Below are positions 1 to 8,423 of a DNA stretch of 42,923 nt, piece by piece (positions within the stretch are counted from its first letter, which is position 1; every line of letters starts with the position of its first letter). The stretch lies in assembly GCA_028281845.1 (NCBI GenBank), contig JANQJD010000006.1, positions 1 through 42,923 on the forward strand, given 5' to 3'. The position numbers were made by a program, and so were the translations under genes. Source of the DNA: Rhodospirillales bacterium. Lineage in GTDB: Bacteria > Pseudomonadota > Alphaproteobacteria > Rhodospirillales > Rhodospirillaceae. The notes under the pieces were generated by a model that searched no databases, had not been told where the DNA came from, and worked only from the letters and a program-made list of their open reading frames with translations.

Positions 1-74
1 ATCTATATCTCGATATCTTTCTCACGAGCTAGCAACAAACGGTACTTCACAACTTCAGACCTTGTTGATTTACA

Positions 75-292
75 TCAGCTTGACTTAAGCATCTTTACTA
101 GAGATCGATCCGTGGAAGACGCTCCAGCATCGATAAGTTGTTTCGCATCGTCAACGCTCGCGAGTAGTACCGGTACGAGTATGAGCATCAGGCGCTTGCG
201 AAGACTTCGCCAAAGGCAAGGGAAACAGCCACGGGTATGAGGTATTGCGCCTGCTCTGAAGTCTCCATGAGCAGCGCGCCAACCCTACTACT
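75..292 (-). pseudogene. Decayed C-terminus of an RND efflux permease
   Basis: Read on the minus strand, one frame gives GALLMETSEQAQYLIPVAVS followed by LAFGEVFAS and a stop near 190-188. The reading continues in a neighbouring frame as LMLILVPVLLASVDDAK to a stop at 75. The two halves together match the last membrane helices of AcrB/HAE-type RND permeases, where a segment like SxQAQFLxPMxxSLxFGxLFAT is followed by LxLVPxLY. Nothing upstream looks like the rest of a roughly 1000-aa permease, because csrA begins to end at 333. I read it as a truncated, frameshifted relic. Similarity to RND proteins is from memory, not from a search. Confidence 0.5.
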
Positions 293-332
293 GTGGTGGT
301 CGTAGTGGTGGTGCCCCTACTCCACGTACTCG

Positions 333-512
333 TCAGTCCCCCTCTCGTGGAGTACGCTTGATCTTTGTGTAAATCTCCTCTCTATGGACAGGCACTTCAC
401 GAGGAGCTGAGATACCAAGTCTAATCTGAGCGCGTCTGCTGGACAGTACAGTTATGGTGATGTCGCTACCAATGTTGATTACCTCGCCGACTCTTCGGGT
501 TAAAATCAGCAC
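333..512 (-). CDS. csrA: CsrA/RsmA-family carbon storage regulator
   Basis: This 59-aa protein begins [20 protein letters not shown] and continues through [20 protein letters not shown] to [15 protein letters not shown]. That is the whole CsrA fold: the N-terminal strand LILTRR, the RLGI strand, and the RNA-binding [13 protein letters not shown] stretch, with R44 in the position of the usual key arginine. CsrA dimers bind GGA motifs in mRNA leaders and control translation. The start is GTG at 512 with GGGAG about 7 nt upstream. The family's usual length is about 60 aa, so the gene is complete. It sits in accessory surroundings, so it may be a mobile-element CsrA that retunes host regulation (inference). 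A short palindrome lies just upstream. Confidence 0.93.
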   Translation of the reverse strand: MLILTRRVGEVINIGSDITITVLSSRRAQIRLGISAPREVPVHREEIYTKIKRTPREGD

Positions 513-540
513 CTGTCGCTCCCTATGATCCTTCTTTGAT

Positions 541-557
541 GGACAAAAATATTGTCC
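541..557. promoter_or_regulatory. Palindrome upstream of csrA
   Basis: GGACAA and TTGTCC form a perfect inverted repeat with a 5-nt spacer, ending 29 bp upstream of the csrA start codon. It could be an operator over the csrA promoter. No regulator is identified. Confidence 0.3.
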
Positions 558-1051
558 AATATTTCAGACATTCTATCTAGTGCACTTAAGAGAGAAAGAT
601 GTATGTCGTTAGAAAACCCAATGCCGGATGCATACTCCCAAGTCGATTGCAATCTTGAGAGTCAAACATGAAATTCTGACAACAGATTTGTAACGAGTTG
701 GATCGCCAAAATCTTACAACGGAACTTTGCCTGGCGTACGGGCATAGCGTTCTAAAGATTATGTCTCATATTCGACCACATTTTAGCTGGTAGCGATTCA
801 ATTTTTGGAGTTTGTAAGCGACACCATAGGAGACTTGCCACCTTCAATAACCCTCAAAACCCTAAACGGAAGGACGATTAGGGCTGTACAACCCTTCGCT
901 ACAACTAAGACTTGAAAGGGACGTCCATCCTCAAGTGAGAAACAGCCACACCATCGCGAAGTCAGCTTTAGCGAAAGCGATCGGGATAGATCACGCTGCC
1001 GCTGCCATCTTCGCTCGATTCGGGCGCTCGTGGCGTTTCGTCTGGCTGAAG
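558..1051. other. Gene-free stretch upstream of csrA
   Basis: I see no convincing gene on either strand. The 61-codon plus-strand frame at 935-1120 has no SD and overlaps the more plausible minus-strand small gene. No tRNA or repeat array was recognised. Confidence 0.4.
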
Positions 1052-1177
1052 TTAAGATTCTCTGGGTCCCAAGTGATCCATCAGGATCGCTCGGACCAAT
1101 TCCTCAATATCAATCTCTAACAGAGCGGCTTGCAGGGCCAGCTTATCCTCAACAGCGGTACTGAGTTCGATGTGCAT
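1052..1177 (-). CDS. Small ribbon-helix-helix-like protein (41 aa)
   Basis: From the ATG at 1177 the product starts MHIELSTAVEDKLALQAALL and ends EELVRAILMDHLGPRES. An N-terminal strand followed by two helices is the layout of ribbon-helix-helix DNA-binding proteins and small antitoxins. AGAGG lies about 9 nt upstream of this ATG. A longer reading from GTG 1261 adds a cysteine-rich, uncharacteristic segment and has no SD, so I reject it. Upstream of that GTG the same frame stays protein-like but is broken by TAG (about 1327) and TAA codons, so the gene could be the tail of something decayed. No partner toxin is visible. The function is not established. Confidence 0.45.
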   Translation of the reverse strand: MHIELSTAVEDKLALQAALLEIDIEELVRAILMDHLGPRES

Positions 1178-1448
1178 GCGTTTTTCCTCTGAGGTGCAAT
1201 AGAAACACAAACATCGACTTACCCCTGAGCATGTGGAGGACGAGTAGCTCGCAACAAACACAGGCAGGTTGTAATCCGCTAAGAGCTTTTGCGCTGCCGA
1301 GAGCGGGATTTCTTTTCCGTTCTTCTAAAACATGAAAAAGACGAGTCGATCCTTGACAGTTCTGTTTTACCGCTGAAGCAGACGTTCTGCGTCAAAGATC
1401 ATGCTTGTTTGCCCTTGAATCACCGCTAGTGAGCCTATTCCCCTTAAG
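1178..1448. other. Spacer with possible decayed coding sequence (minus)
   Basis: The minus strand reads KNGKEIPLSAAQKLLADYNL in frame with the 41-aa gene, preceded by in-frame TAG and TAA codons. It may be a degenerate gene start. No other feature was seen. Confidence 0.2.
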
Positions 1449-2180
1449 CTATCTGCTTTGTCGATCGACCCATCGAGCGGTGAACGATTCGAGATCGTAC
1501 TCATTGTTCAAAGTGAATTCCTCAGATTTAATGCCCAGAGTACGGTATGCAGATTGAAAGTCTGTGTATTTTAGTGGGGTGGCTGTCAGGTCTTTTTGGT
1601 TGCGGAAATATGGAAACAAAGTGTTGATTTGCACCTGTAATTTCCCTAGAGAAAATGCGTAGGAAATCATATTAGGCTTCAAGGTATTCCTTTTTTGCTT
1701 CCCGAACGAACTGAAACGAGCGTGATGAACTTGAAGGTCAGCAAGAATTTCAGCAAGTGCCGCACCCACATCTGAATCCCCGTTTTCAATACACTTTTGA
1801 AAAACATCTTCATAATCAGGTAACGACGGGATGCGCGCGTCGCTATCTAATGACTGATCCCATGTCTTTTGCAGATAATCGCCACACTCCTTGAAATAAT
1901 CACAAAGGTCGCTAAAGATCGACGGCATCAGCGCTTTATAAGCATTGAAAGCCCTTGCTCGCTTATGTTTCTCATCCGATCTGGACACCGAAAAGAATAT
2001 TAGGCTGGAAATCAGGGCCAACATACCAACGTTGAACCCTTGCCAACGATTCCATACTCGCTGAACCTGATGCCAGTCCCCACCAGCTTCAATCCACGGC
2101 CATATCACCATACTGCAGAAATAGACAACACCGACGACAAGACCACCACTAGGAAGCCACCTCACCACCCTGTCAAACAC
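1449..2180 (-). CDS. Hypothetical two-TM membrane protein
   Basis: I do not recognise a named family. From GTG 2180 the product is 243 aa, with hydrophobic segments near residues 13-30 (GLVVGVVYFCSMVIWPW) and 50-67 (MLALISSLIFFSVS), then a long soluble, mostly helical domain beginning RSDEKHKRARAFNAYKALMP. This architecture is common in accessory-region inner-membrane proteins of unknown role. The start was chosen because GGAGGT sits 5 nt upstream of GTG 2180. The longer frame from TTG 2309 and the ATG at 2225 both lack an SD. The gene stands alone between the csrA region and a terminator serving the peptidase/lipoprotein pair. Coding looks secure; the function is unknown. Confidence 0.7.
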   Translation of the reverse strand: MFDRVVRWLPSGGLVVGVVYFCSMVIWPWIEAGGDWHQVQRVWNRWQGFNVGMLALISSLIFFSVSRSDEKHKRARAFNAYKALMPSIFSDLCDYFKECGDYLQKTWDQSLDSDARIPSLPDYEDVFQKCIENGDSDVGAALAEILADLQVHHARFSSFGKQKRNTLKPNMISYAFSLGKLQVQINTLFPYFRNQKDLTATPLKYTDFQSAYRTLGIKSEEFTLNNEYDLESFTARWVDRQSR

Positions 2181-2374
2181 TGAGCACCTCCTATTTCCGT
2201 TGGTTTCCAGTGCAACGCGCTCCATTGTGGCGCGAGGTTTCTTTGTCACAAAACCGCTAAACTTTCTATAGATGTACAATTCAGTTGTGGCCGAAACTAC
2301 CGTTTTCAAGTCACGAAACTTACATAAGTTTGGTGTTCACTTTCTTCGACAACCTGACATTTCTGCTCAACTGC

Positions 2375-2402
2375 AAAAAAGGGCCGCATACGGTGCAGCC
2401 CT
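2375..2402 (-). terminator. Rho-independent terminator after the peptidase/lipoprotein pair
   Basis: On the minus strand AGGGCTGCA pairs with TGCGGCCCT around a 5-nt loop (one G-U pair), followed by six T. It lies about 105 nt beyond the stop of the cysteine-peptidase-like gene. Confidence 0.8.
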
Positions 2403-2507
2403 AATCAAAACTATCAACATCTAGATCTCGGCTAAAGCACGATTGATCGGTTACAGCCACCGCATATTTGCATCGCGCATTATTAGTGAGGCGGTCTGAT
2501 CGTCAAT

Positions 2508-2984
2508 CTAAAACAGCACAAGTCGAAGGTGTGAAACTATGTCGCCAGTGCCCATGACTGGATCTTTCCCGTTGTCTTGAGCTGGCTTATTGTTGAATTG
2601 TGGCTCAATCCAGACAAGGTCATCTTCCCTGGTGACAAACCAGTTCCCAGCGTGTTCTGCGTCATCGGACCAATTTGCCCTACCCCAGAACACGCCTCCG
2701 GCAATTGGTTTTTGGCTTGTTTTTTGCTGTCCCTCCGGGCTCAACGCCAGGAAGGCGAGGCGAGACTTTAGCGTGCAAGCATATTCATCACAATCAAAAA
2801 CCTCTCCTTTGTTTCCATGGTGACGAACGGGAACCTTTTTCAGAATACCACGAATATCGGATCGTTTCGGCACCCAGAATACTCGGTCTGCAACCCCAAT
2901 GAATCTGCTTCCAGTAGTCCAACGCCCTTGGGTCCGTTCTATAATCAATTCCCTGATATTGTTGGCATGTTCAATTCTGTTCAT
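2508..2984 (-). CDS. Papain-fold cysteine peptidase-like protein (MOA C-terminal-like)
   Basis: The protein has FDCDEYACTLKSRLA, then GGVFWGRANW, AEHAGNWF and LVWIEPQ. An aspartate-flanked cysteine followed by a histidine-Asn motif and a C-terminal IEPQ strand resembles the C-terminal protease domain of Marasmius oreades agglutinin (Agglutinin_C) and other transglutaminase/papain-like folds. Numbered from ATG 2984, the likely catalytic residues are Cys65 and His111, with Glu127 and Gln129 nearby. I chose ATG 2984 (158 aa) because GGAAG lies about 8 nt upstream. The alternative ATG at 3014 would overlap the lipoprotein gene by 26 nt. It has no signal peptide or lectin domain and is probably cotranslated with the lipoprotein. 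The fold assignment is tentative and the substrate is unknown. Confidence 0.6.
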   Translation of the reverse strand: MNRIEHANNIRELIIERTQGRWTTGSRFIGVADRVFWVPKRSDIRGILKKVPVRHHGNKGEVFDCDEYACTLKSRLAFLALSPEGQQKTSQKPIAGGVFWGRANWSDDAEHAGNWFVTREDDLVWIEPQFNNKPAQDNGKDPVMGTGDIVSHLRLVLF

Positions 2985-2988
2985 CGCA

Positions 2989-4038
2989 CTAGCTTCCGAA
3001 GTCTCCCTGCCCATCCTCGCGAGTAGCTGCTGCTTCCTTGGCTGTCTCTACTGCTTCTAGCAGCGACTCTTGTGCTTTCAGCAGTTCTTTCTGGGCGTTC
3101 ACTAGGTCTTTTTCTTTTCCGCTCGTGTCTATTTTCAATTGGACTAACTCTGATGGAATAGAGATTATCTCAGTTAAAATGTCTATTGGGATGCTCGTAA
3201 TAGAGAGCGCTTCACTTGGTTTGTTAAGTACAACTTTACTCAGGATGCCATCTGAAAATTCGGCCGTGACAGTTTTCTGAACCGCAGCGGCTCTCTTAAA
3301 GTCAACTTCAAATAGCTGCCTCGGGTCGGGTACGACCACGACGCGTTGTTCTTTTGTACCCACCGGGCCGGACAAAGAAAGAGTCTTAGCCACAAGTGCT
3401 GGATAGCAAATCTTGCCAGCGCAGCTTGATATTGAAGGATTTGGAGATGTGCCCCCGGAAGAAGCGGTATGGGAGGCTACACTCACATCAATCTCATCTC
3501 CCGTAACTCCAGGTATCGGATCGAGAGTTTGAGTAGCACCACTATAAGGATCAACATAGAAGTGAAACTCTTGTTTAACGATACCGTTCGTTATTGCTAA
3601 GACTGTGGCCGGGTACTTGTCTAGTGTAACGCCGAGCTTTGCGATATCTACCAGTGCGGCAACAAACGCAGGGGTCTTGTCATCAACATCTATTGCAACA
3701 CTTGTAAGGTAGCCATGTTCGTCAACATCAACTGTTATTCCGTCTGAAGACAAGGGGCTTGGGTCATAGTAAATAGGAATATATCCGGCCGGAATCAACT
3801 CGGTTTCAACTGACGGAACGGACATTGAAACGCTCCCAGGCGTTAAAGCTGCGGCACTTCCCAGCGCTGCTTCCGGGTACTTAAGTTCGACATTAACCTT
3901 GATAAGCGCCTTCGGGATAGCGTAGTGACCGATAGCCTGGCTGCCCGTTTTTTTGGCTGTGAGAACACTGCTAGACGCGCAACCAATCAAGTAAATCGAG
4001 CATACTAGAAAACTGAGAAACACCTTCAGTGATTTCAT
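2989..4038 (-). CDS. Predicted outer-membrane lipoprotein, unknown function
   Basis: This 349-aa protein starts MKSLKVFLSFLVCSIYLIGC, a lipoprotein signal peptide with lipobox LIGC and acylation at Cys20. The residues after the cysteine are Ala-Ser-Ser, with no Asp at +2, so outer-membrane sorting is expected. The middle is a beta-rich secreted domain rich in Val, Ser and Thr. The last 60 residues form a charged helix (KEKDLVNAQKELLKAQESLL) that should be coiled coil. GGAAG sits 8 nt before the ATG. The gene overlaps or abuts the cysteine-peptidase-like gene, so the two probably form one operon ending at the terminator near 2375. I do not recognise a family. Confidence 0.8.
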   Translation of the reverse strand: MKSLKVFLSFLVCSIYLIGCASSSVLTAKKTGSQAIGHYAIPKALIKVNVELKYPEAALGSAAALTPGSVSMSVPSVETELIPAGYIPIYYDPSPLSSDGITVDVDEHGYLTSVAIDVDDKTPAFVAALVDIAKLGVTLDKYPATVLAITNGIVKQEFHFYVDPYSGATQTLDPIPGVTGDEIDVSVASHTASSGGTSPNPSISSCAGKICYPALVAKTLSLSGPVGTKEQRVVVVPDPRQLFEVDFKRAAAVQKTVTAEFSDGILSKVVLNKPSEALSITSIPIDILTEIISIPSELVQLKIDTSGKEKDLVNAQKELLKAQESLLEAVETAKEAAATREDGQGDFGS

Positions 4039-4067
4039 TTTTTAACTTCCATCATCCTACGGGCAAC

Positions 4068-4083
4068 CCATACCAAGGTATGG
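4068..4083. promoter_or_regulatory. Palindrome upstream of the lipoprotein gene
   Basis: CCATACC and GGTATGG form an inverted repeat separated by AA, 30 bp upstream of the lipoprotein start. It could be an operator; no regulator is identified. Confidence 0.25.
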
Positions 4084-4985
4084 TCTCTTGGTATCTACTG
4101 TCACAACTCCAGACTTTCTCTCAGCTAACGGCAAGCGGATTTCAACCTATACCAGATCGCGATTTTCCTGCACTGGTTCAGAGCAAAATTGGGTTGGGGA
4201 CTTGTTCGCCAGCCCAGCGGTGGTGAAGTGTCTGACCTAAACAAACCACGGTTTACTAAATCATCACACGTTCTCACACTTGCGAGCCCCGCTAACTTCA
4301 CCTATGGGCTATGGTCCCGGATCAAATTAGTTCGTTCAGATGTCAATAAGACATCGACATCCTGAGACAATTGGCGCACGCATAGCAGTAAGCAAATAGG
4401 GACAAGTTGACAGGGATGTCTTTCCAAGGCCGGGTACTCACACAAGCGGATCTGAAAGCGAGCCTGCTGTGACGAAGCACTTAAGCACATTCAAGCGATA
4501 CCAGTAGTCTGGGATCGAGAAAGAGATCCGCTCGCGATTTTGGGCGGCGTCAAGGTGGAACGCAGCGAGTCGTGCAAGCGAGTAGACCTTGATGCTGCCC
4601 GCAATCGCGGAAAAATACTTCAAGCACCGGCGCCGCGGAAGTTGCAGCTAAATGCCTAATAATGCACAACGATGTAGCACTGGTACCCGCAATATCCCGG
4701 CATTACGAATGTAAGCAATGGAGTTGTTTGAGCCGTCCGCTATCGGGCCAGGAGTCACCAATCACCTACACGAATACCGCATCGTTCCCGCTGGGGCGCT
4801 CGTGCTCCTCCTGTCTTTTTCTGATTCCCCGGGAGTCGGAAGAATGCACTGATATAGCTGAAGAATTCAGCGCCGCCTCCACCGTGTTCGTGTTACGCGA
4901 TGGCCGCAATCCCTAGCTGTCGAGACTGGAAGTGTTTTGGCCAACTGGCTCATAGAGTTCGCTATTGGGCTCTCCAGAACATCAT
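4084..4985. other. About 900 bp without a supported gene
   Basis: Short open frames exist on both strands (for example minus 4438-4623 and plus 4662-4916), but none has a convincing SD, domain or neighbour relation. The area may hold decayed mobile DNA. I could not identify an element or terminal repeats. Confidence 0.35.
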
Positions 4986-7900
4986 TCATCGAGAATTGCT
5001 CTCCAGCTCGCGGCGCGTCGATGTTGCAGCCTTAACGAATTCGTGATCTTCGTCGAGACCACTGTTTCGATAGATTTCGAGCGCGGTCTGAACCTCCGCA
5101 AGGGCTTCAGCATCCCGGTTCTGATCCATCAGAAGCAAGCCTAACGTCCAATGTGCTCTTCCTGCCTTTTCCGTCATCGGATCATCCGACATCGACCAGG
5201 AGCGCAAGGCATGTTCCACGCATTCCATTGCTTCTTTTGGCTCACCAAGTTCTCGCAGTACCCTTGCGAGATTGCTACGCATGTGCGCGGTTGTCGGATG
5301 ATCATCGCCAAACAGAAGTTCGCGAATAGCTAGAGATTGGCGCATTGGCTCTTCCGCGGCTTGGTTGTCACCTGTTTTGTGTAATGCCATGCCTAAGTTG
5401 TTGAGCGGTAACCACAGTTCACTTTTATCGACACCCACGCTCTCTTTGTATTGCAATGCCCGCTGTTGCATCTTCAAGCTCGCGGCGCTTTTTCCTTGGG
5501 CATCGTAGACTGCGGCCAAACCCGCCATCAATTCTGGGACGGGCGACCCCCTACCCGAGTGGTTAGCTTCTGCAATCGGCAGAGCACGTTCGATGTAAGA
5601 TTCAGCTTCTTCCAATCGATTTAGGTAGAAGCAGACAGATCCGAGAGAACTCATTAGATCACCTACGACCGGGCTGTTTTCCGCAAAAGACTTTTTAACG
5701 CTCGAAAGAGCCTTCGTAAGTAGCGGTTCCGCTAGAACGTAGTTTTCTTGTGCTGCGTGTAGAGAAGCCAAACCAGCCAACGCGTCTGCCAGATTCTTTT
5801 GAACATCGCTGGATGTTCCTTCGTCGTCACTGGCAGCTTTTTCAGCAACCTCGATCAGGCGATCATACATCTCGTGTGCCTGATCAAAACGCTTCGTATC
5901 TCTATAAAATCCTGCCCAGTTGTTCAGTACCGCACTTAGCAGCACGGTGTCGTCAGGGAGAGACTCGGTAATGAGCAGCGCTTCATGAAAACACCGGTCG
6001 GCATCGTCAATCTGGTTTTTCGCCGCGTAGAGAGCGGCAAGGTTGAGCATTGAAGCAGCGTCATTTGCGTCTTTGTTTTCCCTATCAGGAATTAGAGATT
6101 TGGCCCCCGTTAACAGCTCCTCCGCGCCTGCATGATCGCCGGTTCTCAGTCGCATCCGAGCGGCTTCGTTCATGATTCGCGCAATCACCAGTGCATCTTC
6201 GTCCGCTTCCTTCCCATCTCGAAGCGCCCATTCGTAGTAATGCAGCGCTCTGTCGAAGTCTCCCCTTTTTTCGTGAGCCTCAGCCAGCTTAATGAGGAGT
6301 TCAATCGTCTCGCCTCCGGAAACATCAAATTCGCGATTGTGTTTGATAACTGCTAACGCGTGTCTTTGAAGTGTCTCAAGCTCTTCCGCGTCTTGACCAT
6401 GCACCCTGATCGAGAAATTCAAAACAATTCTCGTTGCGGCTTTAACATACTCCATTGCTTGACTGATCCTTACTCTTTCCCGAACGACTGCCTGAACAAG
6501 TCGGTGCATGCGCACGTTGTCATCGGCTACGTAAACCATCGAATGTCGCTTCAGTGCCGTGAGAGTCGCATTGAGCTCGATCTCGTCAGATAGCATAGAG
6601 GGCAAAGCGATTACTGGTTTGCCAACATCGATGTATATGCTGGCGCCGACTGTCTCGATTTGATAAACGAGGTCGTCTTCGGACTCACCATCCGCTGGCC
6701 GTACAGCGCTAACTCTAATTACCTTCGTAGGAATCGGTTCTGGCGCTAGAAAGGACAGCAACCGTATTAGTACGACCGCGTCGGGGCACTGTTCTTGAAG
6801 CCTAAGCAGTGAAACCTCCCATGTTGTCGCGACGGTCGCACGATAATCTGCAGGTTCTGAGAGTAGACGGTGTTTATTCCGTTCTTCGTTAAACAATCGG
6901 ATGTATTGTTCGATTGACCCGCCGCAGTCATAGATGTAGGCGCCCGCCTGGTCGAGTGCCAAGGGGAGGTATCCAAGATCAGCGGCAAGTTCGCTTGCCG
7001 CCGCCTCGTCTTGCTGGTCGCTACGGTCTAGTAAGAATTTGACAGATTCCTCTGGTGTCATGGGGCCGACCTCTATGTTCTGCGCTATTGATCCCCATGA
7101 AGGATTGCGCGAAGTGATGATGATGTGCCCGTTGTTCCCACTAGGCAGGAAATTCCGTAGCTGGTCTGGTCCCTGAGCATTGTCCAACACCAGCAACCAC
7201 CTAGAGTGTGTTTCCAGCCAGTCCTTTAGAAGCTGTACATGGTCACTCTGCGAATCCTCGGAGCTCAGGCTCAAACGACGTGACAGCGCTGAATACTCTG
7301 CGGCAAGCGAAAGTTCATCCTCCGCCAGGACCCACATCACATAGTCGTATTCCTCTTTATAGAGGTAGCAATATTCCAAGGCGAGCTGGGTTTTTCCTAC
7401 TCCGCCGAGTCCCTGTACGGCTTGATGAAGCGCTGTTGTCGAATTTGCCGAGAGTCGGGATCGCAGACCAGCGATCAGGGTTTCTCGCCCTGTAAAGTAG
7501 GGATTTCGATGCAGAGGTACCAACCAATATTTATGTGCCTCGTGCAGCTCCAGAGCAGTATCCATCCCGAATTGCGGCTCAGCTGATGGTTTTTTTCTGC
7601 CGGTTTCAAGCACTTCAAGATCGGACAGTAGTTTCTCGCGCGCTTGATCTTTATCTAAACCAACCAAGTCAATATAAGACACGTTGGCCAGCAGGCCGGT
7701 GAGTTCACATTTGCCTATGCGGACAACTATCAAGGCATTTTCGCCACTTTCAACCGACTTGCGAAACGCTTCTGCCCACTCTCGTTGCGTATAAAGAGAC
7801 TTGAGATAAGACTCAGAAAGGACGGCAATCGTGCGCGCAGATTGTTTGGCCGCACGATCCATCTCTAAGACGAAGTCTGTTCCCGGCAGGAAGTCCCAGG

Positions 7901-8003
7901 CTTGTATTATGGTTTGGTAGCGATCATCTTTTTCCAGCTGCCACGCGATCCAGACCGCACTCTCTTCATCTGGTTCGGCATAAGTAATGAAAAAGTCCTT
8001 CAT
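4986..8003 (-). CDS. TIR-NB-ARC-TPR STAND protein
   Basis: The 1005-aa product has three parts. An N-terminal TIR domain (about 1-135) starts MKDFFITYAEPDEESAVWIA and contains SESYLKSLYTQREWAEAF, where Glu75 is in the place of the catalytic glutamate of NAD-cleaving TIRs. A STAND NTPase (NB-ARC) module follows: Walker A GLGGVGKT at 198-205, Walker B WLLVLDN ending near Asp274, and LPLAL near 346. The rest is TPR repeats with typical AxxxxxxALxxxE helices. Such proteins sense a trigger through the repeats, oligomerise, and use TIR to consume NAD+ or make a cyclic ADP-ribose-type signal; many are anti-phage. I chose ATG 8003 because AGGAGGG lies 5-6 nt upstream; the frame from 8078 has none. 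Trigger and exact output are not shown by the sequence. Confidence 0.9.
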   Translation of the reverse strand: MKDFFITYAEPDEESAVWIAWQLEKDDRYQTIIQAWDFLPGTDFVLEMDRAAKQSARTIAVLSESYLKSLYTQREWAEAFRKSVESGENALIVVRIGKCELTGLLANVSYIDLVGLDKDQAREKLLSDLEVLETGRKKPSAEPQFGMDTALELHEAHKYWLVPLHRNPYFTGRETLIAGLRSRLSANSTTALHQAVQGLGGVGKTQLALEYCYLYKEEYDYVMWVLAEDELSLAAEYSALSRRLSLSSEDSQSDHVQLLKDWLETHSRWLLVLDNAQGPDQLRNFLPSGNNGHIIITSRNPSWGSIAQNIEVGPMTPEESVKFLLDRSDQQDEAAASELAADLGYLPLALDQAGAYIYDCGGSIEQYIRLFNEERNKHRLLSEPADYRATVATTWEVSLLRLQEQCPDAVVLIRLLSFLAPEPIPTKVIRVSAVRPADGESEDDLVYQIETVGASIYIDVGKPVIALPSMLSDEIELNATLTALKRHSMVYVADDNVRMHRLVQAVVRERVRISQAMEYVKAATRIVLNFSIRVHGQDAEELETLQRHALAVIKHNREFDVSGGETIELLIKLAEAHEKRGDFDRALHYYEWALRDGKEADEDALVIARIMNEAARMRLRTGDHAGAEELLTGAKSLIPDRENKDANDAASMLNLAALYAAKNQIDDADRCFHEALLITESLPDDTVLLSAVLNNWAGFYRDTKRFDQAHEMYDRLIEVAEKAASDDEGTSSDVQKNLADALAGLASLHAAQENYVLAEPLLTKALSSVKKSFAENSPVVGDLMSSLGSVCFYLNRLEEAESYIERALPIAEANHSGRGSPVPELMAGLAAVYDAQGKSAASLKMQQRALQYKESVGVDKSELWLPLNNLGMALHKTGDNQAAEEPMRQSLAIRELLFGDDHPTTAHMRSNLARVLRELGEPKEAMECVEHALRSWSMSDDPMTEKAGRAHWTLGLLLMDQNRDAEALAEVQTALEIYRNSGLDEDHEFVKAATSTRRELESNSR

Positions 8004-8423
8004 CGCGTCCCTCCTTGATACGGCCTTATACGAAAAATACCGCAGATGCGGACGAGCGAAAGAGAATAGCCCAAGCAAGCCAAATTAGCGCCTGTCCACA
8101 GAGCAGCTGCGGAACCGACGCTCAGACTTTTGCTGAGGTTTTGAGCAGCAGGCGAACGACAGCGATGGGTCGGAAACGGACATCTATCCCCCGCATATTC
8201 CCCACAAGCTAGTGCGTCGTTCTGCGAGGGTCTTGGCAACTTGTTGATTACGTGGGAGGTTAGAGCACGGTAAATTCCCACCTCGCCTCGTAAAAGTCGT
8301 GATCGTAACTCATTGAATTTCAAGAGATTTGGGTGAAACTCAAGTAAACTCAACGATATCGAGAAGTATGTGCTGAGGCAAGTTGAGTTGGGATGAGGGG
8401 TACCTGAATAGGTACCGAATAAA
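8004..8423. other. Leader region of the TIR-NB-ARC-TPR gene
   Basis: This 420-bp gap lies between the CobT-like gene and the TIR gene, both minus. It holds ACTCAAC/GTTGAGT (8346-8391) and GGTACC/GGTACC inverted repeats but no T-tract terminator. The long minus-strand frame through it has low-complexity composition and no SD, so I do not call it a gene. The TIR gene may have its own promoter here. Confidence 0.35.

Noticed and set aside
4438..4623. 61-codon minus-strand frame in the 4-5 kb gap
   Set aside because: It looks mildly protein-like, but I could not tie it to a family or element and there is no SD.
4662..4916. 84-codon plus-strand frame
   Set aside because: Cys/Ser-rich random-looking sequence, no SD, no family.
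8346..8391. ACTCAAC/GTTGAGT as an integron attC site
   Set aside because: The outer boxes fit the RYYYAAC/GTTRRRY form, but the site is too short, lacks inner boxes, and no integrase or second site was seen.
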